From Bacteroidales bacterium (GTDB taxonomy: Bacteria; Bacteroidota; Bacteroidia; Bacteroidales; WRLA01): 35,621 nucleotides of DNA. The translations under genes were made by a program, and so were the position numbers. Location: NCBI GenBank assembly GCA_028710155.1, contig JAQUSR010000006.1:1-35621 (forward strand). Direction: 5' to 3'. This document shows, in pieces, positions 1-7,855 of this stretch. Below the pieces are notes generated by a model. The model saw nothing but the letters and a program-made list of their open reading frames with translations. It was not told the DNA's origin and made no database searches. The number at the start of each line of letters is the position of its first letter. Position 1 is the first letter of the stretch.

Positions 1-58
1 AGTTTTACTGAAAAATCAAAAAAGAAAATTTAGGGTTTTTTTGCCCCAAAAAAAGGTG

Positions 59-88
59 TTGATGTCCCGAAAATTACCATACATTTGC
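59..88 (+). promoter_or_regulatory. Candidate promoter of the ornithine aminotransferase gene
   Basis: A TTG at 59-61 is followed, after 18 bases, by TACATTTGC at 80-88. This matches the Bacteroidota -33/-7 pattern (TTTG or TTG, about 19-20 bases, TAnnTTTG). The start codon at 129 leaves a leader of roughly 35 bases. Assigned by pattern only. Confidence 0.7.
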
Positions 89-128
89 ACCCAAAAAAAT
101 CAGTATAAATTTTTTTAAATAAATAGTT

Positions 129-1358
129 ATGACACAAAAACTTAGCTCAGCACAGCTGATGGAAATGGAAAGCCGTTACGGCGCACACAATTATCATCCG
201 TTACCGGTGGTTTTAGCCAAAGGAAAAGGTGCAAAAGTATGGGATGTTGAAGGTAAAGAATATTACGACTTCTTGTCGGCTTATTCTGCCGTCAATCAAG
301 GACATTGCCATCCGAAAATTATTGCAGCCATGAACGAACAAGCTCAAAAATTGACCTTGTCCTCTCGCGCTTTTTACAACGATTCTTTGGGCGTTTACGA
401 AAAATTTGTTACCGAATATTTCGGTTACGACAAAGTTTGCCCGATGAACTCCGGTGCCGAAGCCGACGAAACCGCTCTGAAAATGGCTCGTCGTTGGGGT
501 GTTGTAAAAAAAGGTATTCCTAATGATCAAGTGAAAATCATCTGCTGCGAAGGCAACTTCCACGGACGTACCATGACCATCATCTCCATGTCTAAGGACC
601 CCGATTCGTATGCCAATTATGGTCCGCTTGCGCCGGGTTTCATCCGCATTCCATACAACGATGTTGATGCTTTACAAAAAGCGTTGGAAGCTGAAGGCGA
701 TAAAATTGCCGGATTTTTGGTAGAACCTATTCAAGGTGAAGCAGGCGTTTACGTTCCTGACGAAGGTTATTTGAAAAAATGCTACGATCTTTGTAAAAAA
801 CATAACGTTTTGTTCATTGCTGACGAAGTTCAATGCGGTATCGCTCGTACCGGAAAAATGTTGGCTTGCGACCACGAAGGCGTTCGTCCCGATATTTTGA
901 TCCTCGGAAAAGCCCTTTCAGGCGGCGTTTATCCTATCTCGGCTGCTTTGGCTGACGACGAAATTATGCTTTGCATCAAACCGGGTGAACACGGATCTAC
1001 TTTCGGCGGCAATCCTATAGCTGCTCGCGTTGCTATCGCTGCTTTGGAAGTTATCAAAGAAGAAAATTTGATGGAACGTGCAGAAAAATTGGGCGAAATC
1101 TTCCGTACCGAAATTCGTAACATCAACTCACCGATGATTGAATTAGTTCGCGGTAAAGGTTTACTCAATGCTGTGATTATCAGACCGAAAGATGGAAAAG
1201 AAGCTTGGGATGTTTGTTTGAAAATGCGCGATTTAGGCGTTTTGGCAAAACCAACGCATCAACATATCATTCGTTTTGCTCCTCCGTTGGTAATCAGCGA
1301 AGAAGAATTAAGAGACGCTATCAGCATTATCAAAGAAGCTATTCTCTCTTTCGAATAG
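129..1358 (+). CDS. rocD: Ornithine aminotransferase
   Basis: PLP-dependent enzyme that moves the delta-amino group of ornithine to 2-oxoglutarate, giving glutamate semialdehyde and glutamate; it links arginine/ornithine breakdown to proline and glutamate in the cytoplasm. The N-terminal stretch around residues 17-65 ([10 protein letters not shown], then [15 protein letters not shown]) is the ornithine aminotransferase signature rather than that of acetylornithine aminotransferase. The class III aminotransferase core is intact: ADEVQ with Asp232, and GKALSGG with Lys261 as the likely Schiff-base lysine. The 409 residues fit the family. It has its own promoter and a terminator just downstream, so it is probably monocistronic. 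No basis is seen for the antisense ORFs inside it. Confidence 0.95.
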   Translation: MTQKLSSAQLMEMESRYGAHNYHPLPVVLAKGKGAKVWDVEGKEYYDFLSAYSAVNQGHCHPKIIAAMNEQAQKLTLSSRAFYNDSLGVYEKFVTEYFGYDKVCPMNSGAEADETALKMARRWGVVKKGIPNDQVKIICCEGNFHGRTMTIISMSKDPDSYANYGPLAPGFIRIPYNDVDALQKALEAEGDKIAGFLVEPIQGEAGVYVPDEGYLKKCYDLCKKHNVLFIADEVQCGIARTGKMLACDHEGVRPDILILGKALSGGVYPISAALADDEIMLCIKPGEHGSTFGGNPIAARVAIAALEVIKEENLMERAEKLGEIFRTEIRNINSPMIELVRGKGLLNAVIIRPKDGKEAWDVCLKMRDLGVLAKPTHQHIIRFAPPLVISEEELRDAISIIKEAILSFE

Positions 1359-1380
1359 TTGCTTGATTTTCTCCATAAAT

Positions 1381-1410
1381 AACCGTTGCAAATTTTGTAA
1401 CGGTTTTTTT
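1381..1410 (+). terminator. Intrinsic terminator after rocD
   Basis: AACCGTTGC pairs with GTAACGGTT (one G-T wobble) around a short AT loop, followed by a run of seven T. It lies 22 bases after the rocD stop and is oriented to end plus-strand transcription. Confidence 0.8.
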
Positions 1411-1446
1411 GTCATCAAAAATTTGTGTTAGTTGGATTTATCGAAC

Positions 1447-1476
1447 AAAAAAACCGACAGCTAAAAAACTGTCGGT
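1447..1476 (-). terminator. Intrinsic terminator of the T9SS cargo gene
   Basis: ACCGACAG (1453-1460) and CTGTCGGT (1469-1476) form a perfect 8-bp stem with an 8-base loop. Read on the minus strand the stem is followed by a run of T (the A run at 1447-1453). It ends the convergent gene whose stop is at 1502. Confidence 0.8.
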
Positions 1477-1501
1477 CATATTTTGTCATAAAGTTCAAGC
1501 G

Positions 1502-2959
1502 TTATTTTTTCACCACGCGCTCTGTTTTAATAAAATTATCGCCTTTTAAATTCAAGAAATAAATTCCGGCGGGTAACGATTTGAGAGAAATTTGAACATC
1601 TTTGTTGGTACTCATCGGCACATTCATCATTTGTTGTCCTAAAACATTCACCACTTCCAACGATTGAATAACATCTGAAACGGAAATTTGCAACCAATCA
1701 GCAGTGGGGTTGGGATAAATTTTAACATTAACATCATTTTGTTCGGTGATGCCGGTAAAATCAATGTTGTTAAATATTTCTTGATGAATATCAAAATAGT
1801 TGTTTCCGTCAATAAAGAATAACTCTTCGTTGCTTGCGGCATCGATAAGTTTGACATAACCGTCATACATACCGTCTCCATAAGAATCAAAAATTGTCCA
1901 AACAACACAAGTTTGTTCCGGAAGAGCTATTTCAAAGGTTTGAATGGAATTATTCGGAATGCTTTCACATTCGAAAATTATGTTTCCGTCACCATCTTCC
2001 ATAGTAAATGAAAAATCTTCGGGATAATCGTCGGATTTTACCTCTACGATAACATTAGAAACCGGAATGTTATCGCCTCGATGTACTTCTACAGATCTTT
2101 CATTATTATCTAAATAAGTATCGCCTTCCAATACAATTTTGAAGGTGATGACAGCGGAATCACCTAAGTTGGAAACAGGGGCAAGTGTAACGATTTCAGC
2201 GTCATACAATGGTAAATTGCCCGAGTAAGCATATTCGGCAACAACCGCTCCGTTAACGATGGTTTGAATATTTGCTGCTGTCAGATTGCCACTTAAACTT
2301 AAGTTTTGAATTAGAATTTTTGGTTCTTTAAGTTCATAATCGCAATAAAGTAAATCGCCAACATATTGAAAAATAGAGGCGTCAATAGGTTCGGTAGCCA
2401 ACGGACAATTGATGGCAAATTCGTTTAAATCTTGAGCCGTCATATAGGGATAATAATCGTTGGTGATTAATCTCGAAGGGCAAATAACTACAATATTCGG
2501 AACACCTTCCACATTGTATGCATCGCCAATGACGGTTCCAAAAAGCATAGGCGAAGTGTTTGTCGAATCAATCAAATCATCAATAGTCGGATATTCGACA
2601 CCTTCTAACCAATCTCCCTGAGTATCCGGACCATTGCCCGACATCTCGTCCACACCCATTGTGGGTTCAATTTCGATTTGGAAGATCATCAATTGGTCGG
2701 TGCCGTCCGGACCGTATAACGACCATGCTTCTTCTAAAATTCCCTCTTCGTGATAGCCCCAACAAGGACTGCACCAAACAGTGAAGAAGTCGATAATCAC
2801 TGTTTTTCCGGCGTTTAGATAATCTTGCAGATGGTGTTCAACGCCGTTGATGTCAGTAGCTACAAAATCGGGAGCAAGGCTGTTGTCCGGCAATTGAGAA
2901 TAGGCGTTGAATGGAATAGCAAATAATAATGCTATTAATAATACGTAAAGTTTTTTCAT
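1502..2959 (-). CDS. Secreted thioredoxin-like protein with T9SS type A sorting domain
   Basis: The protein starts with a signal peptide (about residues 1-21, ending NAYSQ). Next comes a thioredoxin/redoxin-like domain (about 25-190) with a CxxC pair in VWCSPCWGYH (Cys63, Cys66). A middle region carries a TIFDSYGDGMYDGYVKL stretch of a type seen in Bacteroidota secreted proteins. The last about 75 residues look like a type A sorting domain: KIYPNPTADWLQI, VVNVLGQQM, LPAGIYFLNL and a basic end. The expected route is Sec export followed by T9SS passage to the cell surface or medium. A surface thiol-disulfide role is inferred from the CxxC; the substrate is unknown. It is transcribed alone, with a promoter at 2994-3001 and a terminator at 1447-1476. 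Confidence 0.85.
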   Translation of the reverse strand: MKKLYVLLIALLFAIPFNAYSQLPDNSLAPDFVATDINGVEHHLQDYLNAGKTVIIDFFTVWCSPCWGYHEEGILEEAWSLYGPDGTDQLMIFQIEIEPTMGVDEMSGNGPDTQGDWLEGVEYPTIDDLIDSTNTSPMLFGTVIGDAYNVEGVPNIVVICPSRLITNDYYPYMTAQDLNEFAINCPLATEPIDASIFQYVGDLLYCDYELKEPKILIQNLSLSGNLTAANIQTIVNGAVVAEYAYSGNLPLYDAEIVTLAPVSNLGDSAVITFKIVLEGDTYLDNNERSVEVHRGDNIPVSNVIVEVKSDDYPEDFSFTMEDGDGNIIFECESIPNNSIQTFEIALPEQTCVVWTIFDSYGDGMYDGYVKLIDAASNEELFFIDGNNYFDIHQEIFNNIDFTGITEQNDVNVKIYPNPTADWLQISVSDVIQSLEVVNVLGQQMMNVPMSTNKDVQISLKSLPAGIYFLNLKGDNFIKTERVVKK

Positions 2960-2993
2960 AACGATACAATTTTGTTAATGATGATATTTGGTA

Positions 2994-3001
2994 CAAAAGT
3001 A
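2994..3001 (-). promoter_or_regulatory. Candidate -7 box of the T9SS cargo gene
   Basis: The minus strand reads TACTTTTG here, a TAnnTTTG match, about 35 bases before the start codon at 2959. There is no clear -33 TTTG; the region is T-rich. Confidence 0.5.
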
Positions 3002-3077
3002 ATTAAATTCATTAAAAAACATTTCTTTTAGCAGCTACAATTTTTGTCCATAAAAGGCAAGGTTTTTACGCCAAAAT

Positions 3078-3104
3078 CCATTTCAAATATAAAAAGAGAA
3101 ATGG
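3078..3104 (-). terminator. Possible terminator after the serine hydrolase gene
   Basis: CCATTTC and GAAATGG form a 7-bp stem around a 13-base A/T loop, just downstream of the minus-strand stop at 3118. The following T run is short (ATTTT), so this is a weak call. Confidence 0.4.
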
Positions 3105-3117
3105 CTTTCATTGGTTT

Positions 3118-4470
3118 TTACAACGCAATCTGGTCCAAAACATCTTTCACCAATCGATTAAAATCGACACCTTCGGGAAGCGGAGAATAGCCCAATAGAA
3201 CGATAACCACCTCGTGCGAAGGAATGATGAAGATTTTTTGACCATCGTGTCCGCTACAATAATAAGCATCTTCGGGAATATCGGGAAATGTGTTGCTTTT
3301 ATTTAGCCAGAAAAACGAACCGTATTGATTGTCGCTTGCCGATGCCGGAGTGATGGTATAATCGACCCATCCTTCCGGTAAAAGACGTTCGCCATTGATG
3401 CAACCATCGTTCAAATACAGCAATCCAAAACGGGCAAAGTCTTTGGTCGTTGCGTAAATATACGATGATCCGATAAAAGTGCCGGTTTCGTCTGTCTCAA
3501 AAATCGCATTTTCAAAACCCATTTTTTGAAAAAATTGTTGTTCTATAAAAGTGAAATAATCGTTATTGGAGGAAAATTTTTCTTTCATCAACGCACAAAC
3601 AATGTTCGTCGAACCCGACGAGTAGTACCACTCGGTGCCGGGAGCCGCTTGTAACGGTTGCCGAATGGCATACGCCGCCATATCCGAAACGTCATGTAGC
3701 ATCACATTTACATCCGATTTGTTGCCATAATCTTCGTTCCATTGCAAACCGCTTTGCATCTGCATCAAATCGTTGATGGTAATTAATTTGCGATCATCGT
3801 TTTGCCATTCGGCAATTCCCGTGGTAGCGTTTATATCCAACAAATGGTGTTGTGTCATCACGCCGGCAAGAGCGTTAGTAAAACTTTTTGCCATCGACCA
3901 ACTGAGCAAACGTGTGTTTTGGTCAAAACCTGATTTATAATGTTCGACTACCGGAATATTTTTGTAAACCACCATGAATGAAAATGGAGTTCCGTGATAT
4001 GATTGACTATCAATTAATTGAACTGCTATTTGTTGCAAAGCCTCACAATTTACATTGTCGAAAATCGTGTCCGGAATTTTGTCTCCCAAAGGAAAAACAA
4101 CCGTATCTTTTCCAAAATTCAGCAATAGTGAAACCGGAAACGGTGTGTTTTTCAACAGTGTTTCATCGGCATCTTGCAAAATGACGGAGCCAAAACCTTC
4201 GCGATAAATGGCTTTTGACGATCCCCACAAAAATCGGCTGACTACGGTTTTATGCTCATAATCGATTTCGTTGTTGGTATATTGAATCGGGAAAAAATTC
4301 AAATCCAGATTTTCGACCGATTGGGCATCGCGACCCGAGATAAACACTGCCGAACAAAGGTTTTTGGCGGCATAGCCGGTAATCACATCCATTAAACCAT
4401 TGACATAAATACATCCTGCAGCTAACGCCACCACGATGATGCCGGTAACCCATAAACCGATTTTTTTCAT
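3118..4470 (-). CDS. Membrane-anchored or lipoprotein serine hydrolase, beta-lactamase/class C PBP family
   Basis: 450 residues. The N-terminus is one hydrophobic segment (about 5-27) containing LAAGC, so it is either a membrane anchor or a weak lipobox with Cys20; the rest would be periplasmic. The catalytic Ser-x-x-Lys is in WSMAKSFTNAL (Ser192, Lys195). The second motif is YYSSGSTN around residue 283, and GHDGQ near the C-terminus stands in for the usual Lys/His-Ser/Thr-Gly motif. These motifs are shared by class C beta-lactamases, DD-peptidases and esterases, so substrate cannot be assigned. The first about 140 residues match nothing I recognise. It begins 23 bases after the gltX stop on the same strand, so the two are probably co-transcribed, with no obvious functional link. 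Confidence 0.8.
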   Translation of the reverse strand: MKKIGLWVTGIIVVALAAGCIYVNGLMDVITGYAAKNLCSAVFISGRDAQSVENLDLNFFPIQYTNNEIDYEHKTVVSRFLWGSSKAIYREGFGSVILQDADETLLKNTPFPVSLLLNFGKDTVVFPLGDKIPDTIFDNVNCEALQQIAVQLIDSQSYHGTPFSFMVVYKNIPVVEHYKSGFDQNTRLLSWSMAKSFTNALAGVMTQHHLLDINATTGIAEWQNDDRKLITINDLMQMQSGLQWNEDYGNKSDVNVMLHDVSDMAAYAIRQPLQAAPGTEWYYSSGSTNIVCALMKEKFSSNNDYFTFIEQQFFQKMGFENAIFETDETGTFIGSSYIYATTKDFARFGLLYLNDGCINGERLLPEGWVDYTITPASASDNQYGSFFWLNKSNTFPDIPEDAYYCSGHDGQKIFIIPSHEVVIVLLGYSPLPEGVDFNRLVKDVLDQIAL

Positions 4471-4493
4471 TTTTAGAATATTGATTCTGTTAA

Positions 4494-6014
4494 TTATAAA
4501 TTGACAATGGATTGTGTTCCGATTTTGATTCTTTCGATGGTTTCTTCTTTGCCAAAAAGATCCATCATTGTAGTTAAATCGGGACCGGAACTGCTGCCTA
4601 CCATCAAAATACGCAAACTATTCATCACTTGTCCGACACTTAGTTCGTGTTCTTGAATATAGTTCATCAATGCATCATGAACGGTTTGATTTTTCCAATT
4701 GCTAATGTCGGTTAATAGTTGTACAATATTTTCCATGACTTGCGGTGTATCCTCTTTCCAACGTTTTTTGACCGATTGCGGATCGTAACTTTCGGGACGT
4801 TGAAACATGTAGCGACATTCAGTCCAAATTTCGTGGGTGAAATTAACGCGTTCTTTCATGACTGCTACCACCTTTTCCACATATTGAGCATCGGCTTCAA
4901 CGCCATTTTCATGCAAGGTCAGCATGAGACTTTTTGCGATTTCGGCATTATCTTTTTGTTGCAAATATTTGTGGTTAAACCATTTTGCTTTTTCAACATT
5001 AAATTTGGCGCCCGATTTTCCGACCCGTTCCAATGAAAATTTCTCAATCAATTCTTCCATGGGGAAAATCTCTTGTTCGGTGCCGTCGTTCCAGCCTAAA
5101 AGTGCCAACATATTGATGAAGGCTTCCGGGAAATAGTCATCTTCGCGATAACCGCGTGCGGTTTCGCCTGTTTTCGGATCGACCCAGCGTAGCGGAAATA
5201 CCGGAAAACCTAGCCGGTCGCCATCGCGTTTGCTCAGTTTTCCATTGCCATCGGGACGAAGCAACAGCGGTAAATGGGCAAATTGTGGAGCTTCCCATCC
5301 AAAAGCCTCATACAACATAATGTGCAACGGCATTGAAGGCAGCCACTCTTCGCCACGAATCACGTGCGAAATTTCCATCAAATGGTCGTCCACAATATTG
5401 GCAAGGTGATAAGTGGGCATTCCGTCTGATTTAAATAACACCTTGTCGTCCAACGTGTCGGTATTAACCGTAACTTGTCCGCGAATGATATCATGCATTT
5501 CAATAGTTTTGTTTTCCGGCATTTTGAAACGGATGACAAAATGTGAACCGGAATCCAACTTTTGTTGTACCTCTTCGGCAGAAAGATTCAGGGCGTTGTT
5601 CAACGTTTTGCGGGTAATGCTGTTGTAGATGAACGTTTGTTTGTTGGCTTCGCAACTTTTACGCATTTCGTCCAAGGCTTCAGGAGTATCAAATGCATAG
5701 TAAGCGTTACCGTTGTCAATCAGCATTTTAGCATATTTCCAATAGAGATCTTTTCGTTCCGATTGTTTGTAAGGAGCAAACGGACCGCCGATGTGAACGC
5801 CTTCGTCGAAGGGAATGTTCAACCAGTGAAAGGCTTCGATGATATATTTTTCGGCTCCCGGCACAAAACGTGTTTGGTCGGTATCTTCGATTCGAAGCAA
5901 CATTTCTCCACCGTTTTTCTTGGCAAACAAATAGTTATATAATGCTGTGCGCACGCCTCCGATGTGCAAAGGACCGGTCGGACTGGGTGCAAAACGTACT
6001 CTTACTTTGTTCAT
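4494..6014 (-). CDS. gltX: Glutamyl-tRNA synthetase
   Basis: Class I aminoacyl-tRNA synthetase that charges tRNA(Glu) with glutamate in the cytoplasm. The HIGH-type motif is in SPTGPLHIGG (residues 11-20 of the chosen start) and the KMSKS-type motif is GKLSKRDGD. The C-terminal half is the anticodon-binding part. The ORF track opens at a TTG (6032), but the promoter box ends at 6036, so that start would leave almost no leader. The ATG at 6014 gives MNKVRVRFAPSP, the normal beginning, and 506 residues. It leads an operon with the serine hydrolase. Confidence 0.95.
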   Translation of the reverse strand: MNKVRVRFAPSPTGPLHIGGVRTALYNYLFAKKNGGEMLLRIEDTDQTRFVPGAEKYIIEAFHWLNIPFDEGVHIGGPFAPYKQSERKDLYWKYAKMLIDNGNAYYAFDTPEALDEMRKSCEANKQTFIYNSITRKTLNNALNLSAEEVQQKLDSGSHFVIRFKMPENKTIEMHDIIRGQVTVNTDTLDDKVLFKSDGMPTYHLANIVDDHLMEISHVIRGEEWLPSMPLHIMLYEAFGWEAPQFAHLPLLLRPDGNGKLSKRDGDRLGFPVFPLRWVDPKTGETARGYREDDYFPEAFINMLALLGWNDGTEQEIFPMEELIEKFSLERVGKSGAKFNVEKAKWFNHKYLQQKDNAEIAKSLMLTLHENGVEADAQYVEKVVAVMKERVNFTHEIWTECRYMFQRPESYDPQSVKKRWKEDTPQVMENIVQLLTDISNWKNQTVHDALMNYIQEHELSVGQVMNSLRILMVGSSSGPDLTTMMDLFGKEETIERIKIGTQSIVNL

Positions 6015-6035
6015 TTTATTAAAATTTTTCAAGGT

Positions 6036-6044
6036 GCAAAGGTA
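6036..6044 (-). promoter_or_regulatory. Candidate -7 box of gltX
   Basis: The minus strand reads TACCTTTGC, about 20 bases before the ATG at 6014. No -33 TTTG is evident; the upstream region instead holds the GGTCA repeats listed separately. Confidence 0.7.
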
Positions 6045-6079
6045 ATATTAATGGGTAAAAATTTTTTGTTTTGTTGAAC

Positions 6080-6134
6080 TTTTGACGGTCAAAAAAACGG
6101 GATATTTTGGTCATATCAAAAAAATATTCGGTCA
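6080..6134. repeat. Three GGTCA motifs at about 21-22 base spacing, the first inside a palindrome
   Basis: GGTCA occurs at 6087, 6109 and 6130, that is 22 and 21 bases apart (about two helical turns). The first lies in the inverted repeat TTTTGAC-G-GTCAAAA (6080-6094). The array begins about 36 bases upstream of the gltX -7 box, where regulator sites would be expected. Function is inferred from position only. Confidence 0.45.
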
Positions 6135-6284
6135 TTTTTTAAAATTCAAAACGTGCGTATCTTCAATTAAATTCTAGGAATCAAAAATTTGTGCATCATA
6201 CAAAATGAAGGTTCATCAAAAGATATGGTAAAAGTGCTAATTCACAACAAGTGTAAAAAAGAAGTTCGTTCGCCTTTATACAAA

Positions 6285-6363
6285 ATTAGAACAATTGGTG
6301 TCAATTCTTTTCGGGAGTTGCTTTGCTGCTGACTTAACAATTAGAACAAATTGCTTCAACTTA
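6285..6363. repeat. Imperfect direct repeat of about 22 bases
   Basis: ATTAGAACAATTGGTGTCAA at 6285 and ATTAGAACAAATTGCTTCAA at 6340 share their first ten bases and most of the rest, 55 bases apart. The first copy contains AATTG-GTGT-CAATT, a small hairpin. Purpose unknown. Confidence 0.4.
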
Positions 6364-6366
6364 CGG

Positions 6367-6382
6367 GCAACGATTTCGTTGC
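6367..6382. other. Small hairpin
   Basis: GCAACG and CGTTGC form a perfect 6-bp stem around ATTT. There is no T run after it, so it is not a typical terminator. It may be part of a structured transcript. Confidence 0.35.
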
Positions 6383-6463
6383 AACAAAGGATGACAAAAT
6401 ATGGATTTTGATGACTAACTGATGGAATGATTTCCTCGGTTTTTGTTGATTTCGTTGAGTTTT

Positions 6464-6496
6464 TTTGTTTTTAATGGACAAACACATTACATTTGC
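6464..6496 (+). promoter_or_regulatory. Candidate promoter of the deacetylase/FemAB pair
   Basis: TTTG at 6464-6467, about 20 bases, then TACATTTGC at 6488-6496: a full Bacteroidota-type promoter. It lies inside the over-extended ORF of the track and shows that translation must start downstream, at the ATG at 6525. Confidence 0.75.
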
Positions 6497-6524
6497 ACCT
6501 CAAATTTTGGTCAATCAAACCAAC

Positions 6525-7826
6525 ATGATATTTATTCTTACAAAAAAACCAACCCATCGTATCAAATATATCTTTAACTTGATATTCAAAGATATAGCTT
6601 GGAACGATGTTGCTTTTACCGCTGATTTGGAATCTTTCAGAAATTTTGAAGGCATCAAATTTTCTTATGGCATTCCTATTGAAAACGGCTGTTACTTTGC
6701 GGCAAATCCTTTGCTGTTCGATAAAGGCATTGATAGCGTTGATGTAAGAGTTTCCACATATCAAGATATAAAAGTGTTGTTTCCGGTGTTTGACCTTCGC
6801 TCGCAATTGCCTTTTGATGCCTTTGCTGCTATTTTTTACATGGTGTCTCGTTACGAAGAGTATTTGCCTTATAAACGAGATTGTTACGGTCGGTTTGAAG
6901 CCCAACAAAGTATAGCATTTCAGGAAGGATTTTTAGAAAAACCGGTAGTTCATTATTGGGCAAGGATGATTTTTGAAAAAATTCAACAATTTTATCCGGA
7001 ATTTCAACCGGATGAGCCAAACTATAGTTTTCAGCCTACGTTGGATATTGATGCGGCCTATTCGTATTTGGGAAAAGGTTTTATTCGAACCACCGGAGCC
7101 TATCTTCGTTCCATTTGGAATAACGATTGGGCAGAAGTGAACGAGCGTACAAAAGTGTTGCTTCGCCGAAGAAAAGATCCTTTTGATACGTATGATTATA
7201 TTTTAGATTTGCAAGAACGCTACAAAATTCGACATAAAATTTTTATTCTTTTTGCCGAGTACAACAAAAACGACAAAAATCTACCGATTTCTAATCCGCG
7301 TTTTCGAAGAATCATTCAACGCATGGCTGATTATTGCGATGTCGGCATTCACCCTTCCTATACTTCTAACGAACAAGAAGGGTTGTTGAAGCACGAAATC
7401 GAGAATTTATCAATGTTGTTAAAACAAGATATCACTGCTTCGCGGCAACATTTTTTGAAATTCACTTTTCCACACACGTTTCGAAAATTGATCGATTTAG
7501 ACATTACGGACGATTACACTATGGGCTATTCCGAAAATATAGGTTTTCGTGCCGGTATTTGCATTCCGTTTCACTTTTTTGATGTTGATTTTGATATGGA
7601 AACCAACCTCAAAATTCATCCTTTTATGATGATGGACGTAACCGTGAAACAATATATGAATATTGCTGATGAACAAGTAGTGGAACGCATTAAACCGATG
7701 ATTGACGAAGTTAAAAAAGTGCATGGAACGTTCATGACTTTAGTGCATAATCAAACTTTTGCTACGAATAGTATTTGGGGTAATTGGCGTGAAATTTATG
7801 AACAAATCATCGAATATGCCAAATAA
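6525..7826 (+). CDS. Polysaccharide deacetylase family protein
   Basis: 433 residues from the ATG at 6525 (MIFILTKKPTHRIKYIF), which replaces the track start because the promoter lies at 6464-6496. The N-terminal half (about 1-165) has no motif I can name. The C-terminal half resembles the NodB/carbohydrate esterase 4 fold as seen in Bacteroidota relatives: TLDIDAA (about 172-178) as the metal-binding aspartate motif, VGIHPSYTS (273-281) as the histidine motif, and GFRAG (340-344) later on. No signal peptide is visible, so it may act in the cytoplasm on a lipid-linked or precursor sugar. The FemAB-like gene follows by 29 bases, suggesting joint work on an envelope glycan. The substrate is not known. 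Confidence 0.75.
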   Translation: MIFILTKKPTHRIKYIFNLIFKDIAWNDVAFTADLESFRNFEGIKFSYGIPIENGCYFAANPLLFDKGIDSVDVRVSTYQDIKVLFPVFDLRSQLPFDAFAAIFYMVSRYEEYLPYKRDCYGRFEAQQSIAFQEGFLEKPVVHYWARMIFEKIQQFYPEFQPDEPNYSFQPTLDIDAAYSYLGKGFIRTTGAYLRSIWNNDWAEVNERTKVLLRRRKDPFDTYDYILDLQERYKIRHKIFILFAEYNKNDKNLPISNPRFRRIIQRMADYCDVGIHPSYTSNEQEGLLKHEIENLSMLLKQDITASRQHFLKFTFPHTFRKLIDLDITDDYTMGYSENIGFRAGICIPFHFFDVDFDMETNLKIHPFMMMDVTVKQYMNIADEQVVERIKPMIDEVKKVHGTFMTLVHNQTFATNSIWGNWREIYEQIIEYAK

Positions 7827-7855
7827 TAAACGTCTTGTTTTATTCACCATCGTTC

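Larger units (their letters stand above)
6045..6463. other. Gene-free region between gltX and the deacetylase gene
   Basis: About 420 bases without a credible ORF in either direction, between two divergently transcribed genes. It holds three evenly spaced GGTCA motifs near gltX, a pair of near-identical ATTAGAACAA segments, and a small GCAACG/CGTTGC hairpin. No tRNA T-loop or other RNA family is recognisable. A long leader, a small RNA or gene remains are all possible. Confidence 0.5.

Noticed and set aside
6045-6463. A tRNA or known structured RNA in the gltX-deacetylase gap
   Set aside because: No GTTCAANNC-type T loop, acceptor stem or other recognisable RNA core was found on either strand.
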